This document shows, piece by piece, positions 34,879 to 47,506 of a DNA stretch of 64,000 nucleotides. Each line of letters begins with the position of its first letter. The first letter of the stretch is position 1. The stretch spans positions 44,254,501-44,318,500 of the forward strand of contig CM032117.1 in the NCBI GenBank assembly GCA_018894105.1, given 5' to 3'. The DNA comes from Jacaranda mimosifolia (lineage: Eukaryota; Streptophyta; Magnoliopsida; Lamiales; Bignoniaceae). The notes under the pieces were generated by a model. The model made no database searches, was not told the origin of the DNA, and saw only the letters and a list, made by a program, of their open reading frames with translations. The position numbers and the translations under genes are program-made.

Positions 34879-37800
34879 ATCCAAAGAAAAGTACCCATTT
34901 TAGGCATTTATGTACTTCATCACAACATTTAGGTACAAAAACCACACTTGTTATGTACTTATAATCAAGGGCTCTGTAACTGATTTCAAAAGAATGAGTT
35001 TAACTTCAATGTAATGTGTGGAGCAAGCCATAAGTGATAGTACGCGTTGGAATGTTTGGTATTACATGTAGTGTAACCTATCAAGATTTTTAGATACTAT
35101 ACCAAGTCCATTGGAAACCTTATACGCAGATAAAAATACTGTTTTCTATAAACAATTATGCTGGATATCCAAAAAAAAGTACCTAATTTAGGAATTTATG
35201 TACTTCAGCACTGTGTTTATGTACTGAAACCGCACTTGTTATATACTTATAATTAGGGGTTCTATACTTGCTTTACCAAAGAACGAGTTTAACCTCAATT
35301 CAATATGCGGAGCAACCCACAAGTGTAAATCAACGAACCTATCATTACTAAATGAGTCCTGAGTGCAATACTCCGTAGTCTCATGGTTGTGCAATGCCTA
35401 GATTAGGCCGAATGGAGAATGATCCCTCATGCATTAAGAATGACAGTGAAAATCCAAAAAAAAGTACACAATTTGGCACTTATGTACTTCGGGATGGGGT
35501 TTATGTACTCACATTGACTATATTGTGTACCTGTGGTTAAGGGTTCTGTACTTGCTTTTCCAAAGGCCGATTTTAACCATAATTCCAAGCATCAAACAAT
35601 AAATTGGTGACCCTATAACTTCAAATGCATGATTTTGTGAATAAATGATCATGATAGTACGTGTTGGAATAGTAGGAGAATACAAAGACCTACATCAAAC
35701 CACTTGTGGTGCCATTCCTACTTATATAAAACACTAATGCATGAAGCAAATAAATCACAATGGCATCCCCCTCCTACACCTAGGGGTGTAAACGGATATT
35801 AAATGGATCGGATACACTGTTTTCATATTCGTATCTGTTTAACTTTTTGAATATTCGGATACAGATACGGATTTGACGGATATTTAAAAATAATATCCAA
35901 ATTCGTATCCGTCAGATATCGATCGAATTCGGATATATCCGTATTCGATTACAATTATTCAAATGCATTCATATTCAAATTATTATTTTACATTCATATT
36001 CGATGATAATTGTTTAAATATTCATTTACGAATATCCAAATACATGAATCTATGAACTTATAATAAATACATATTTTAATTAATATAAGGAACTATACAA
36101 TTTCATTAAAACGAAAGCAATCAAATAAATGGTATAATTTATAATTAATAATTGACTTTATAATTGATTATTAGTACTTATTAATAATAATGATGACATT
36201 TAAGTATATTAAATATAAAGTTAACTAAAAATAATTATATTGATTAATTTTATTCTTCAAAATTTTTCTCTATATTACAATAATTTTTTAAATTTATTCT
36301 TTTTTTCCCAATTCTTCAATTATAATTTATATATATACATATATGGATGGATTATGAGATTTTTATTGAAAAATATAAATAATATATTATTTAATAAATA
36401 TATATTCGGATCGGATATTAAATGGATCGGATATGCATTTACCATATCCGTATCCATTTATAATTGGATATCTACTAATCGAATACGGATAATATCCATT
36501 TTAAATGGATGCGGATAAATTTTATATAAACGGATACGAATACGAACAGTAAATGAATTTTCGAATATCCATTTACAGCCCTACCTACACTACTGAACCT
36601 ATCTTCACTAAGTGAGTCCTGGATGTAATATCCTGTGGTCTTATGGTTGTGCAATGCTCAGATTAGGCCGAATGGAGAACAATTCCTCATGCACTTAGAA
36701 TGATATTGAAAATCCAAAAAAAAATACCCAGTTTCGGCACTTATGTACTTCGGGATGGGGTTTATGTACTCACTTTGACAATGTTGTGTACCTGTGGTCA
36801 GGGTTTCTGTACTTGTTTCTCCAAAGATTGATTTTAACCACAATTTCACGCATGGAACAACACATTGGTGGCCCTATAACTTCAAATGCATGATTTCTTC
36901 AATAAATGGTCGTGATAGTACGTGTTGGAATGGTAGAAGAACACAAAGACCCACATCCCACCACTTGGGGTGTCATTCCTACTAGTATAAAGAGTCACAA
37001 AGACCTACATCTCACCACTTGTAGTGTCATTCATACTAGTATAAAGCACTGGGACATAAGCAAATGAATCACAACGACATCCTAATCCTACACCACCGAA
37101 CCTGTCATCACTAAATGAGTCTTGGGTAAAATACTCCATGGCCTTATGGTCGTGTAATGCCTAGATTAGGCAGAATGGAGAACGATCCCCCATGCGCTCA
37201 GAATGATACTAAAAATCCAGAAAAAAGTACACAATTTTGGCACTTATGTACTTCGGGATGGGGTTTATGTACTCACTTTGACTATGTTGTGTACTTGTGG
37301 TCGTGGTTTTTTACTTGCTTTTTCAATGGCCAATTTTAACCACAATTCCACGCATGAAACAACACATTGACAATCATATAACTTCAAATGCATGAGTTCT
37401 TGAATAAATAGTCATAATAGTACATGTTGGAATGGTAGGAGAATACAAAGACCCACATCAAACCACTTGTGGTGCCATTCCTACTAGTATAAAGTACTTA
37501 TGCATGAGGCAAATAAATCACAACGGCATCCCCCTCCTACACCACTGAACTTATCATCACTAAATGAGTTCTAGATACAATGCTTCGTGGTCTTATGGTT
37601 GTGCAGTGTCCTGATTAGGCCAAATAGAGAATGATCCCTCATGCACTTAGAATGATACTAGAAGTCCAGAAAAGTACCCAGTTTCGACACCAATGTACTT
37701 CCAAATAGGGTTTATGTACTAACTTTGACTTTATCGTGTACCTATGGTTAGGGGTTCTGTACTTGCTTTTCGAAAGGCCGATTGTAAGCACAATTCCACA

Positions 37801-40800
37801 TGTGAAACAACATATTGGTGACCCTATAACCTCAAGTGAATGATTTCTTCAATAAATGGTCATGATAGTATGTGTTGGAATGGTAGGAGAATATAAAGAC
37901 CTACATCACACCACTTGTGTTTTCATTCATATTAGTATAAAGCATTGACACATGAGGCCAACGAATCACAATGGCATCCCCCTCCTACACCCCGAACCTA
38001 TCATTACTAAATGAGTCTTGAGTGCAATACTTCACGGTCTTATGATTGTGCAATGTCCAGATTAGGCCAAATGGAGAACGATCTCTCGTGCACTTAGAAT
38101 GATACTGAAAATCTAGAAAAAGTACCCAGTTTCGGCACTTATGTACTTCCAGACGGGGTTTGTGTAGTCACTTTGACTATGTTGTGTACCTGTGGTCAGG
38201 TGTTCTGTACTTGCTTTTCCAAAGGTCAATTTTAACCACAATTCCACTCGTGGACCAACGCATTGGTGACTATTTAACTTCAAGTGCATGATTTCTTGAA
38301 TAAATCATCGCGATAGTACATGTTGGAATGGTAGGAGAACACAAAGACAGACATCCCACCACTTAGGGTGTCATTCCTACTAGTATAAAGCGTCACAAAG
38401 GCCCACAATCCACAAATTGAGGTGTCATTCCTACTAGTATAAAGCACTGACAAATGAGGCAAATGAATCAGAACGACATCCTACTCCTACACCACTGAAC
38501 GTGTCATCACTAGATGAGTCCTGGGTGCAACATTGCATGGCCTCATGGTTGTGCAATGCCCATATTAGGCCAAATGTAGAATGATCCCTCATGTTCTTCG
38601 AATGATACTGAAAATTTAGAAAAAAAGTACATAGTTTTGGCTCTTATGTATTTCGGGATGGGGTTTATGTACTCACTTTAACTATGTTGATTACTTGTGG
38701 TCAGCAGTTCTATACTTGCTTTTCCAAAGGCCAATTTTAACCACAATTTCACTCGTGGAACAACACTTTGGTAACCATATAACTTAAAATGCATGATTTC
38801 TTAAATAAATGGCCGTGATAGTACGTGTTGGAATGGCAGAAGAATATAAAGACCAACATCAAACCACTTATGGTGTCATTTCTACTAGTATAATGCATTG
38901 ATGCATGAGGTAAATAAATCACAATAGCATGCATCCCCCTCATACACCACTGAACCTATCAACACTAAATGAGTCTTGGATGCAATATTACCCAATGGTC
39001 TTTTGGTCGTGCAATGCCTAAATTAGGCTAAATGGAGAGCAATCCCTCATGTGCTCAGAACGATACTAAAAATCTAGAAAAAAACACGTACATCTAGACA
39101 TGGTTTATCTACTCTCTTTGACTATGTTGTGTACCTGTGGTCAAGGGTTCTATACTTGTTTTTCCAAAAGGCCAATTTTAACCACAATTCCACGCATAGA
39201 ACAACACATTGATAACCCTATAACTTAACATGCATGATTTCTTGAATAAATGGTTGTGATAGTATGTGTTGGAATGGTAGGAGAACACAAAGACCTACAT
39301 CCCACCACTTGTGGTGTCATTCCTACTTGTATAAAGCACTGACGCATGAGGTAAATGAATTATAACGGCATCCCCCTCCTACACCACTGAACCTATCATC
39401 ACTAAATGAGTTCTAAGTGCAATGCTTTGTGGTCTTATGGTTGTGCAGTGTCCTGATTAGGCCGAATGGAGAACGATCTCTCATGTGCTCCGAATGATAC
39501 TGAAAGTCTAGAAAAGTACCCAGTTTCGACACCAATATACTTCCAAACGGGATTTATGTACTCACTTTGACTTTATTATGTACCTGTGGTCAGGGGTTCT
39601 GTACTTGCTTTTTGAAAGGCCGATTGTAAGCACAATTCCACATGTGGAACAACATATTGGTGACCCTATTACCTCAAGTGAATGATTTCTTGAATAAATG
39701 GTCGTGATTGTGCGTGTTAGAATGGGAAGAGAACACAAAGACCCATATCCTACCACTTGTGGTGTCATTCCTACTAGTATAATGCACTGACATTTGATGC
39801 AAATGAATCACAATGGCATCCCCCTCCTACATCATCGAACATATCATAACTAAAAGAGTCCTAGGTGCAATAATCTATGGTCTTTTATGGTCGTGCAATG
39901 CCCAGATTAGGCTAAATGGAGAACGATCTCTCAAGCTCATAGAATGATACTCAAAATTCAGAAAAAAAATTACCCAGTTTTAGCACTTATGTACTTTGGG
40001 ATGGGGTTTATATACTCACTCTGCTAACGTTGTGTACATGCGGTTAGGGGTTATGTACTTGCTTTTTCAAAAGCCGATTTTAACCACAAATCCATGCATG
40101 GAACTACACATTGGTAACCCTATAACTCAAATACATGATTTCTTGAATACATAGTTGTGATAGTATGTGTTGGAATGGTAGGAGAACACAAAGACCTACA
40201 TTCCACCACTTATGGTGTTATTCGTACTAGTAAAAAGTACTGACACAGGAGGAAAATGAATCACAATGGCATCCCCTTCCCATGCCACCATACTTATCAT
40301 TACTAAAAGAGTCTTAGGTGCAATACCCTGTGGTCTTATGATCATGCAATGCCTAGATTAGGTTGAATGGAGAACGATACGTCATGCGCTTAAAATGATA
40401 CTGAAAATCCAAAAAAAAAGTATATAGTTTCAGTACTTATGTACTTCGGAACGGGGTTTATATATTTACTTTGATTATGTTGTTTACTTGTGGTGACGGG
40501 TTCTGTACTTGCTTTTCCAAAAGGCCAATTTTAACCACAATTTCACTTGTGGAACAACACATTGGTAATCATATAACTTCAAATGCATGATTTCTTGAAT
40601 AAATAGCCGTCATAGTATGTGTTGGAGTGGTAGGAGAATACAAAGACCCACATCAAACCACTTGTGATGTTATTCTTATAAGTATAAAGCACTGATGCAT
40701 GAGGTAAATGAATCACAACGACACCCCCCTTATATACCACCAAACCTATCATCACTAAATGAGTCCTGGATGCAATATTACCCTGTGGTCTTATGCTCAT

Positions 40801-43272
40801 GCAATGCCTAGGTTAGGCCGAATGGAGAACGAACCCTCATGCACTTAGAATGATACTAAAACTCCAGAAAGAAAGCACCCAGTTTTGGCACTTATGTACA
40901 TCTAGACGGGGTTTATGTACTCATATTAACTATGTTGTGTACCTGTGGTCAGGGGTTCTGTACTTACTTTTCCAAAGACCGATCATAAGCACAATTCTAC
41001 TCGTGGAACAACATATTGGTAACCCTATAGCTTCAAATAAATAATTTCTTGAATAAATGTTCATGATAGTATGTGTTAGAATGGTAGAAGAACATAACCA
41101 CCCACATCCTACCACTTATGGTGTCATTCCTACTGGTATAAAGCACTAACGCATGAGGCAAATGAATCACAACGACATTGCCCTCTGACAACATTAAACC
41201 TATTATCACTAAATGAGTCCTGGGTGTAATACTCCATGATCTTATGATCATGCAATGCCCAAATTAGGCCGAATGGAGAACAAACCCTCATGTGCACAGA
41301 TGATACTTAAAATCCAGAAAAAATGACCCAATTTCGGCACTTATGAACTTTGGGATGGGACTTATATACTCACTTTGATTATGTTGTGTACCTATGGTCA
41401 GGGGTTATGTACTTGCTTTTTCAAAGGCCAATTTTAACCATAATTCCATGCATGGCACAACACATTGGTGACCCTATAGCTTAAAATGCTTGATTTCTTG
41501 AATAAATGATCGTGATAGTACGTGTTGGAATGATAGGAGAACATCAAGACCCATATCCCACCATTTGGGGTGTCATTCCTACTAGTATAAAGCGTCATAA
41601 AGATCCATGTCCCACCACTTGTGGGGCCATTCCTACTAGTATAAAGCACTGACGCATGATGCAAATGAATCGCAATGCCATCCCACCTTTACGTCATTGA
41701 ACCTTTCATCACTAAATGAGTCTTGGGTGCAATACTCCATGGCCTTATGGTCGTGCAATGCCCAGATTAGGCTGAATGGAGAATGATCCCTCATGCACTC
41801 AGAATGATACTGAAAATTTAGAAAATAGTACCCAATTTTGGCACTTATGTACTTTGAGATGAGGTTCATGTACTCACTTTGATTATGTTGTGTACCTGTG
41901 GTCAGGGGTTTTGTACTTACTTTTTCAAATGCTAATTTTAACTACAATTCTATGTGTGGAACAACACTTTGGTGACCCTATAACTTCAATTGAATGATTT
42001 CTTAAATAAATGGTCGTGATAGTACGTGTTGGAATGGTATGAGGACATAAAGACCTACATCCTACCACTTGTGGTATCATTCCTACTAGTATCAAGCACT
42101 GACATATAAGGCAAATGAATCACAACGGCATCCCCCTCCTATAACATCAAACCTATCATCACTAAATGAGTCCTAGGTGCAATACTCTATAGTCTTATAG
42201 TCGTACGATGCCCGTATTAAGTCAAATGGAAAAAGATCTCTCATACACATAGAATGATCTTGAAAATCCAGAAAAAAGTACCCAATTTCAACACTTATGT
42301 ACTTCTGGACAGGGTTTATATACTCACTTTGACTATGTTGTATACCTGTGGTAAGGGGTTTTGTACTTGTTTTTCTAAATGCCGATTTTAACTAAAATTC
42401 CATGTATGGAACAACACATTGATGACCATATAACTTCAAATGCATGATTTCTTGAATAAATAGTCGTGATAGTGCATTTTGGAATGGTAGGAGAACACAA
42501 AGACACATATCCCACCACTTGTGGTATCATTCCTACTAGTATAAAGCATTGACGCATGAGGCAAATGAATCACAACGGCATCCCCCTTCTACACCATCAA
42601 ACTTATCATCACCAAATGAGTATTGGATGCAATACTTCTTGGTCTCATGGTCGTGCAACGTCCAGATTCGGCTGAATGGAGAACAATCCCTCATGCACTC
42701 AGAATGATACTGAAAATTCAGAAAAAAGTACCTAGTTTCGGTAGTTATGTACTTCGTGGTGGGGTTTATGTATTAATTTTCACTATGGTGCATACTTGTG
42801 GTTTGGGATTTTGTACTTGCTTTTTGAAAGGCCGATTTTAACCATAATTCCACATGTGGAGTAACATATTGGTGACCCTATAACTTAACATACATGATTT
42901 CTTGAATAAATGATCGTGATAGTATTTGTTGGAATGGTAGGAGAACATAAAAAACATAAAGACCCACATCTCACCCCTTATGGTGTCATTCCTACTAGTA
43001 TAAAGTACTGAGGCATGAGGCAAATAAATCACAACGGCATCTCCCTCCTACACCACTAAACCTATCATCACTAAATGACTCCTGGGTGCAATACTTTATG
43101 GTCTTATGGTCGTGCAATGCCTAGATTAGATCGAATGGAGAGTGATCCCTCATGCGCTCAGAATGATACTGAAAATCTAGTAAGAAGTACCCAATTTCGG
43201 CCTTTATGTTTTTCCAGATGGGGTTTACGTGCTCAATTTGACTATGTTGTGTAACTATGGTCAGGGGTTCTA
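34879..43272 (+). repeat. Tandem satellite, ~450 bp monomer, about 17-18 copies
   Basis: The landmark gattaggccgaatggagaac recurs near 36661, 37164, 37612, 38061, 38563, 39021, 39455, 39905, 40354, 40810, 41262, 41765, 42215, 42664 and 43125, a spacing of about 450 bp. Three steps of about 503 bp carry an extra ~52 bp. The first three units (34891, 35179, 35464) are shorter, about 287 bp. Each monomer holds five GTAC motifs 21-22 bp apart. One monomer is split by an 803 bp hAT element (35781-36583). Open stretches inside the units are neither conserved nor start-bounded, so the array is noncoding. Confidence 0.95.
35773..36591. mobile_element. Non-autonomous hAT element inside the satellite
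   Basis: The element is 35781-36583 (803 bp). Its ends form an inverted repeat, TAGGGGTGTAAACGGATAT against TAGGGCTGTAAATGGATAT, two mismatches in 19. The flanks cctacacc (35773-35780) and cctacact (36584-36591) form an 8 bp target-site duplication with one change, and removing the element restores the satellite unit. Eight-base duplications and TAGGG-type ends are hAT traits. Inside are many copies of atatccg or its complement, as in hAT subterminal repeats. There is no transposase. Confidence 0.88.
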
Positions 43273-43780
43273 TACTTAATTTTTTTTCTTTTTTCTCTTT
43301 AATGAATTCTGATTATCCTATATGTTTTTAGTGTAATATATTTGTTGCTTTTATACCGATTTCTCATTTTGCATATTACCATTTGTGGAAATATAGTACT
43401 ATGTAACATGTAATATGTAACGTGTGACATTTTCTAAATAAATAAAGGACAAAATTCACGACAACATCCATGTACTAAAACTAACTTTGTAAATAATAAC
43501 CATCCAAAATCTCACATATGACCACATTGTTGTTCTCATCTATACTACAACTCATACTAACAATTAGACATATAATATACTTCATATTTGATCATGTATA
43601 CAGAGAATACAAAGACAAATACTGCATTACTGGAGACTACTACTGAAACTTTGTATCTGAATGCAACAAGCTATGTTTATGGCTTAGAATCATAATAACT
43701 ATATGTACTCGATATGCATCAACGGAACATAAGTTTGCATAGTCCCAAAAATCTTTTTGGTTCATTACATAATATTCAGC
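43273..43780. other. Spacer between the satellite and the Ulp1-like gene
   Basis: AT-rich, beginning with a T/C-rich run at 43279-43301. Probably the 3' untranslated region of the minus-strand gene. Nothing else is seen. Confidence 0.4.
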
Positions 43781-45859
43781 CTAAAGATAGCAATAAACTC
43801 CACAATCCATGTCGCCAACTTGTTGGTGGTAGTAGCCATATTGGATGTCACCTTTGCCCGCATCATACCCTAACGAATGCCTAAGGTATCCTACTGTAAA
43901 CTTATCCTGCAAAGCACAATTATAACATCATTTATTATGGTTTAAGAAACTTATTTACATGAATACTTTTAAAGACAAGGAAATTATGTAAACTCTTGTT
44001 GTCGTCTTTGACATAGGGGACCAAACAAAGTCCATCTTTGTAAACTTATTTGTGGATGTATAAAAAATCAATAAGAACTAATGAAACTTATGCACAATTG
44101 GATAAACAACAAATTGGCATCCAGTCAAGACATCCAAATTGAGCTGCTCAAGTATCTTTTGTGAACTAACATTTAGTTCCTTAAGAAACATTAGATATTG
44201 TTGTGGCTTTATTGTACATTTCTTGTTCAGTGTCTCTAATTTATTCAATAGTGTACTCTACAAATTGTATTAGTATGAGTACTCATTTTACCATGTGGAG
44301 TGCTGAATATTTTACAAATTATTTATTTAAACAATGGTAGACATATACCACATTCTATGTCCACAAGATGCATTGGAAGAGCTGCTGCAAAGTATCTTCA
44401 AGTAACAATCAATCAGATTACCCATCACCTCATTTCCAAATAACAAATCACATAAAACATCTCATTTGATAAAGTGGTCGGTCCCTCCCAAATAATAATA
44501 CTAAAAAACAAGTCAAGATTATCAGTTAAGAGAACATTAAAATTTTTAATAACAAGGAAAGCAAGTATAAGAGAATTATTACTTCAAATTAGGTTGAGAT
44601 AAAAATAAATCAATAATGCTTTGTTGTTTGTCAGGAATGTCATTACGCCTTCTATAAACTTTTCTCAATTGAAATTCACTTAGCTGAATTCCAAAACCTT
44701 CAACACTAGCATATCCGTACACAACAATAGCACCCTACAAGAAATATATAATTTGCATTAAAAAAATGAGGCAATATTCTTTCTCAGTAATTTCAGTATT
44801 CAACAACCAATTTACAGTACTTTTGGTTCACAATTTTGGTACTTTTACAAAGAGATCAAGCACTAAACATCAGATATCACAGTATTAAAACTCACTTCTT
44901 CAGTATCAGTCTTCTCCTTTTTAGTATGTTGAGTCACTTCTTCAGCATCATTAGATTCTTTAGTTGTACCTTTGTTCACATCTGCAACATTTTTCTTATA
45001 GGCCTTTCTACATCTCCCACAGAATCTACAGGCAACAACTTTGGTTATCTTTGATGGTATGGAGGGGTGGTGGTGTGATAAAGTCTTCATCTTTTCTCTT
45101 GCTCTTCCGATCATATCTTGTTCTCACACCTCAGACAATAGAAGAGATATGATTATGCTTCTTTTTGCTTTTTTCTTCATGTGGAATATCATCTCTGTCT
45201 TCTTAATCCCCATCAACATCAGCACTAGCATCAACATCACCAACACCATCATCATCATGACCACTATGACCATTATTACCACTACCCGGAGTCTTGAACT
45301 TATCAACAACAAACTCCATGTGTGGTTTTTCAAAACTGTCTTGAGCATTACCACCAGTAGCATCATAATCACCACTGTCATCTTTTCTATCTTTCTCATC
45401 TTCATTCTCCTTCTCCTCTTTAGCCATCTTCTCTTCATTGCCTTCATTTTCTTTCTTCTCCAAAATTACAATCTTGTACTTCAACAGTTTCACTTCTTCA
45501 TTTTTCTGCCTCAACTAAGCTTCAAAACTTAAAACGTCATAGCTTAATATTGAAGGAACCTGTACAAAGAGTACAATATTATTACTGTAATAAAAAAGTA
45601 AACTTCAAGTAGTAATCATGTGTATCTAAATAATTACCTGCATTGAAGCGTTAAGTTTTTCCTCCTTAGGAAAGGGTTAAATAGGCACAATCTGTTACAA
45701 TAAGAATTTACACATTTCTTTCAATTGTCAAACTCATCGGGAATCATTCTAAACATAGACAATAAACTTTTACCTTCTCCCTTTTAATTTTCTTAAGAGC
45801 TTTCTATGCATCAACTACATTCTTGGGGATCTTGCTATTATCCCACTGGAAGAACCGCA
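43781..45859 (-). pseudogene. Ulp1-like (C48) cysteine protease gene of the MULE, 5' end cut off
   Basis: Read on the minus strand from the copia junction: RFFQWDNSKIPKNVVDA (about 45795-45858), an exon ending at a donor CAG|GTAATT near 45640, then VPSILSYDVLSFEA and a Glu/Lys-rich, acidic stretch (45203-45560). Later pieces are GAIVVYGYASVEGFGIQLS (about 44650-44735) and VMGNLIDCYLKILC (about 44395-44450), the usual start of the protease fold. The last exon (acceptor TTTGCAG near 43908) gives LRHSLGYDAG and QQVGDMDCGVYCYL, with the catalytic Gln and Cys in Q-x5-DCG form. The His and Asp of the triad were not found with confidence. Ulp1 proteases cut SUMO-type tags; their use to the transposon is unclear. 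Several in-frame stops show decay. Confidence 0.72.
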
Positions 45860-47459
45860 TGTTGGAATAGTGCCCAGCAAGCCAATATGATTGGCCTTGT
45901 AAAGCTATTTTCTTGTAAAACAATATTGATTGAATGATATTCTTTATATGGTCATCTTCACCTTATGCTCTTTATTACTTCACTCGCATTTGGATGAAGC
46001 CTTTAGATAACTCATGCCTATGGGACTTGGTTCAGTGATCATGGAATAAGTCTTATACGATCGTGATCTTAAATCATCAAAGTCATAAGATCTTATGAGA
46101 CAGGACATCTAAGATCCGGATAGACTTGCACTAACGATGCATAAATTAAGAGTTAGATATTGCTCTATTCCATGAGCAACCATATGAGATATGGTTGTAT
46201 GTTAGTGAGTGCTTATTAGAGAGCAAGGCACTGAAGACCCACCGGAGAATCCACTAGACAGCCGTAGTGGCAAGTCAGTAGTGGCAAGTTCTCCCACTTA
46301 CGCTAATGCATATAATTAGTCATTTGACTTGAGGATTCATGGTAATCTTGTGTCTGGTTCTTATGCTTTGACTCTTCCTTGAGCACTTAGCGGGTCTTTT
46401 GGGTTGAGGTTGGGTATGATCTACTTGGCATAGAGGTTTGTGATATCCAAAATGGAATCCAACTCCTCGCTTTTGTGAAGGGCAAGTACATCTCCTATGT
46501 GTTCTATAATGATCAATTTCAAGAAATCATTGCGCAAGGTTATGTGACAATTTGGAAAATGAGTTTTCCAAAGGTAAGGTCATACAAAGAAATCAAACAT
46601 TGACGATAGAGATATAGTATCGAGGCTATTAGGGAGCCGACAAATATCTTTCCCTAGGCCTCTTTCGGGAGATAGGAGACGGGAGGATCATATTTGCATG
46701 GTCAAGTAGAGCTATAATGGTTCTCCAAAAGCATTCATTTCGGCTAATTAGTTGGGCTCCATGGGCTTGAGGATGGACATCGACCATGGAGATTGGATGC
46801 TCTTCAATTAATGAGATTAATTTAATTGAGTTGATTAGTTTAAAAGTGTTTTAAACTAAAATAAATATATGATATTCAAAAGTCACAAGAAATTGTGAGC
46901 CCATGTCTAGTGAATGGTAGAACCTATTGGGTCACACACAAAATCCAATTGGCTTCCAAAGTTGAAGGAGGAATTTTTCTAAGAGCTAGAAAATTACTCC
47001 CAGGTGACCGATTTTGAGGTGCCAAATTGAAGGTCAATTTTTGGCTTGATTAATTTAAGGAGTTAGATTAAGGAGTTTAATTAAGGAGTTAAATTAATCG
47101 ACTGATTGACCTTGTTAAATTAAACCAATAATTAAGGAGTTAATTATTTGGTGCCAAGTGATTATCAATTGGTCAAGTTAATTTAAGGAGTTAAATTAAC
47201 AAAATTAAACTTAAGGAGTTAAGCTTGTTGACTTAAGAGTTAAGTCAAAGGTAAATTAATTAAACTGAAGTATTTAATTTAATTAATGAGAAGAATTATT
47301 TTGGGAGGGAATAATCAAATGAAGAGTTCATTTGAGTTGGCATTTTAATTGATTTGAAATTAGATTCCAAATTAAATTAAAATGCACATGAAATTCAAAT
47401 GAGATTTGAATTCAAACTTGCCACCTTGGCACCCCACTTGGCCGCCCCCTTTCATGGAA

Positions 47460-47486
47460 GGTGTGATGCCACCTTGGCATCACACC
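47460..47486. promoter_or_regulatory. Perfect 12-bp inverted repeat upstream of the LTR TATA box
   Basis: GGTGTGATGCCA, a three-base loop, then TGGCATCACACC. It ends about ten bases before the TATA box. The same perfect repeat is kept in the 3' LTR at 55502-55528, which suggests function, for example as a dimeric factor site; that is inference. Confidence 0.55.
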
Positions 47487-47495
47487 ATCCAACAT

Positions 47496-47506
47496 CTATA
47501 TATAGA
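47496..47506 (+). promoter_or_regulatory. TATA box of the copia 5' LTR
   Basis: CTATATATAGA. The matching site in the 3' LTR is at about 55537-55547. Confidence 0.65.

Larger units (their letters stand above)
31802..45859. mobile_element. Mutator-like element (MULE) with mudrA-like and Ulp1-like genes and an internal satellite
   Basis: A mudrA-like transposase reads right (about 32640-34760) and a Ulp1-like protease gene reads left (43781-45859). Their 3' ends face each other across a satellite array. This convergent pair is what one expects of Ulp1-carrying (Kaonashi-type) MULEs. I found no terminal inverted repeats: the left end may lie beneath or beyond the gypsy LTR, and the right end is lost at the copia insertion at 45860. 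Treating the whole as one element is therefore inference from gene content and order; the two genes could in principle come from two elements. Confidence 0.65.

Noticed and set aside
36240..43032. Many short open frames within the satellite
   Set aside because: They shift, stop or lack a start from one monomer to the next. A repeat-encoded protein would keep one frame across units.
34879..43272. CRISPR array
   Set aside because: Units are long, directly adjacent and without unique spacers, and the DNA is from a plant nucleus.
45041..45532. Plus-strand open frame of 163 codons rich in Ile and Thr
   Set aside because: It is the shadow of the acidic, Glu/Lys-rich exon of the minus-strand Ulp1-like gene.
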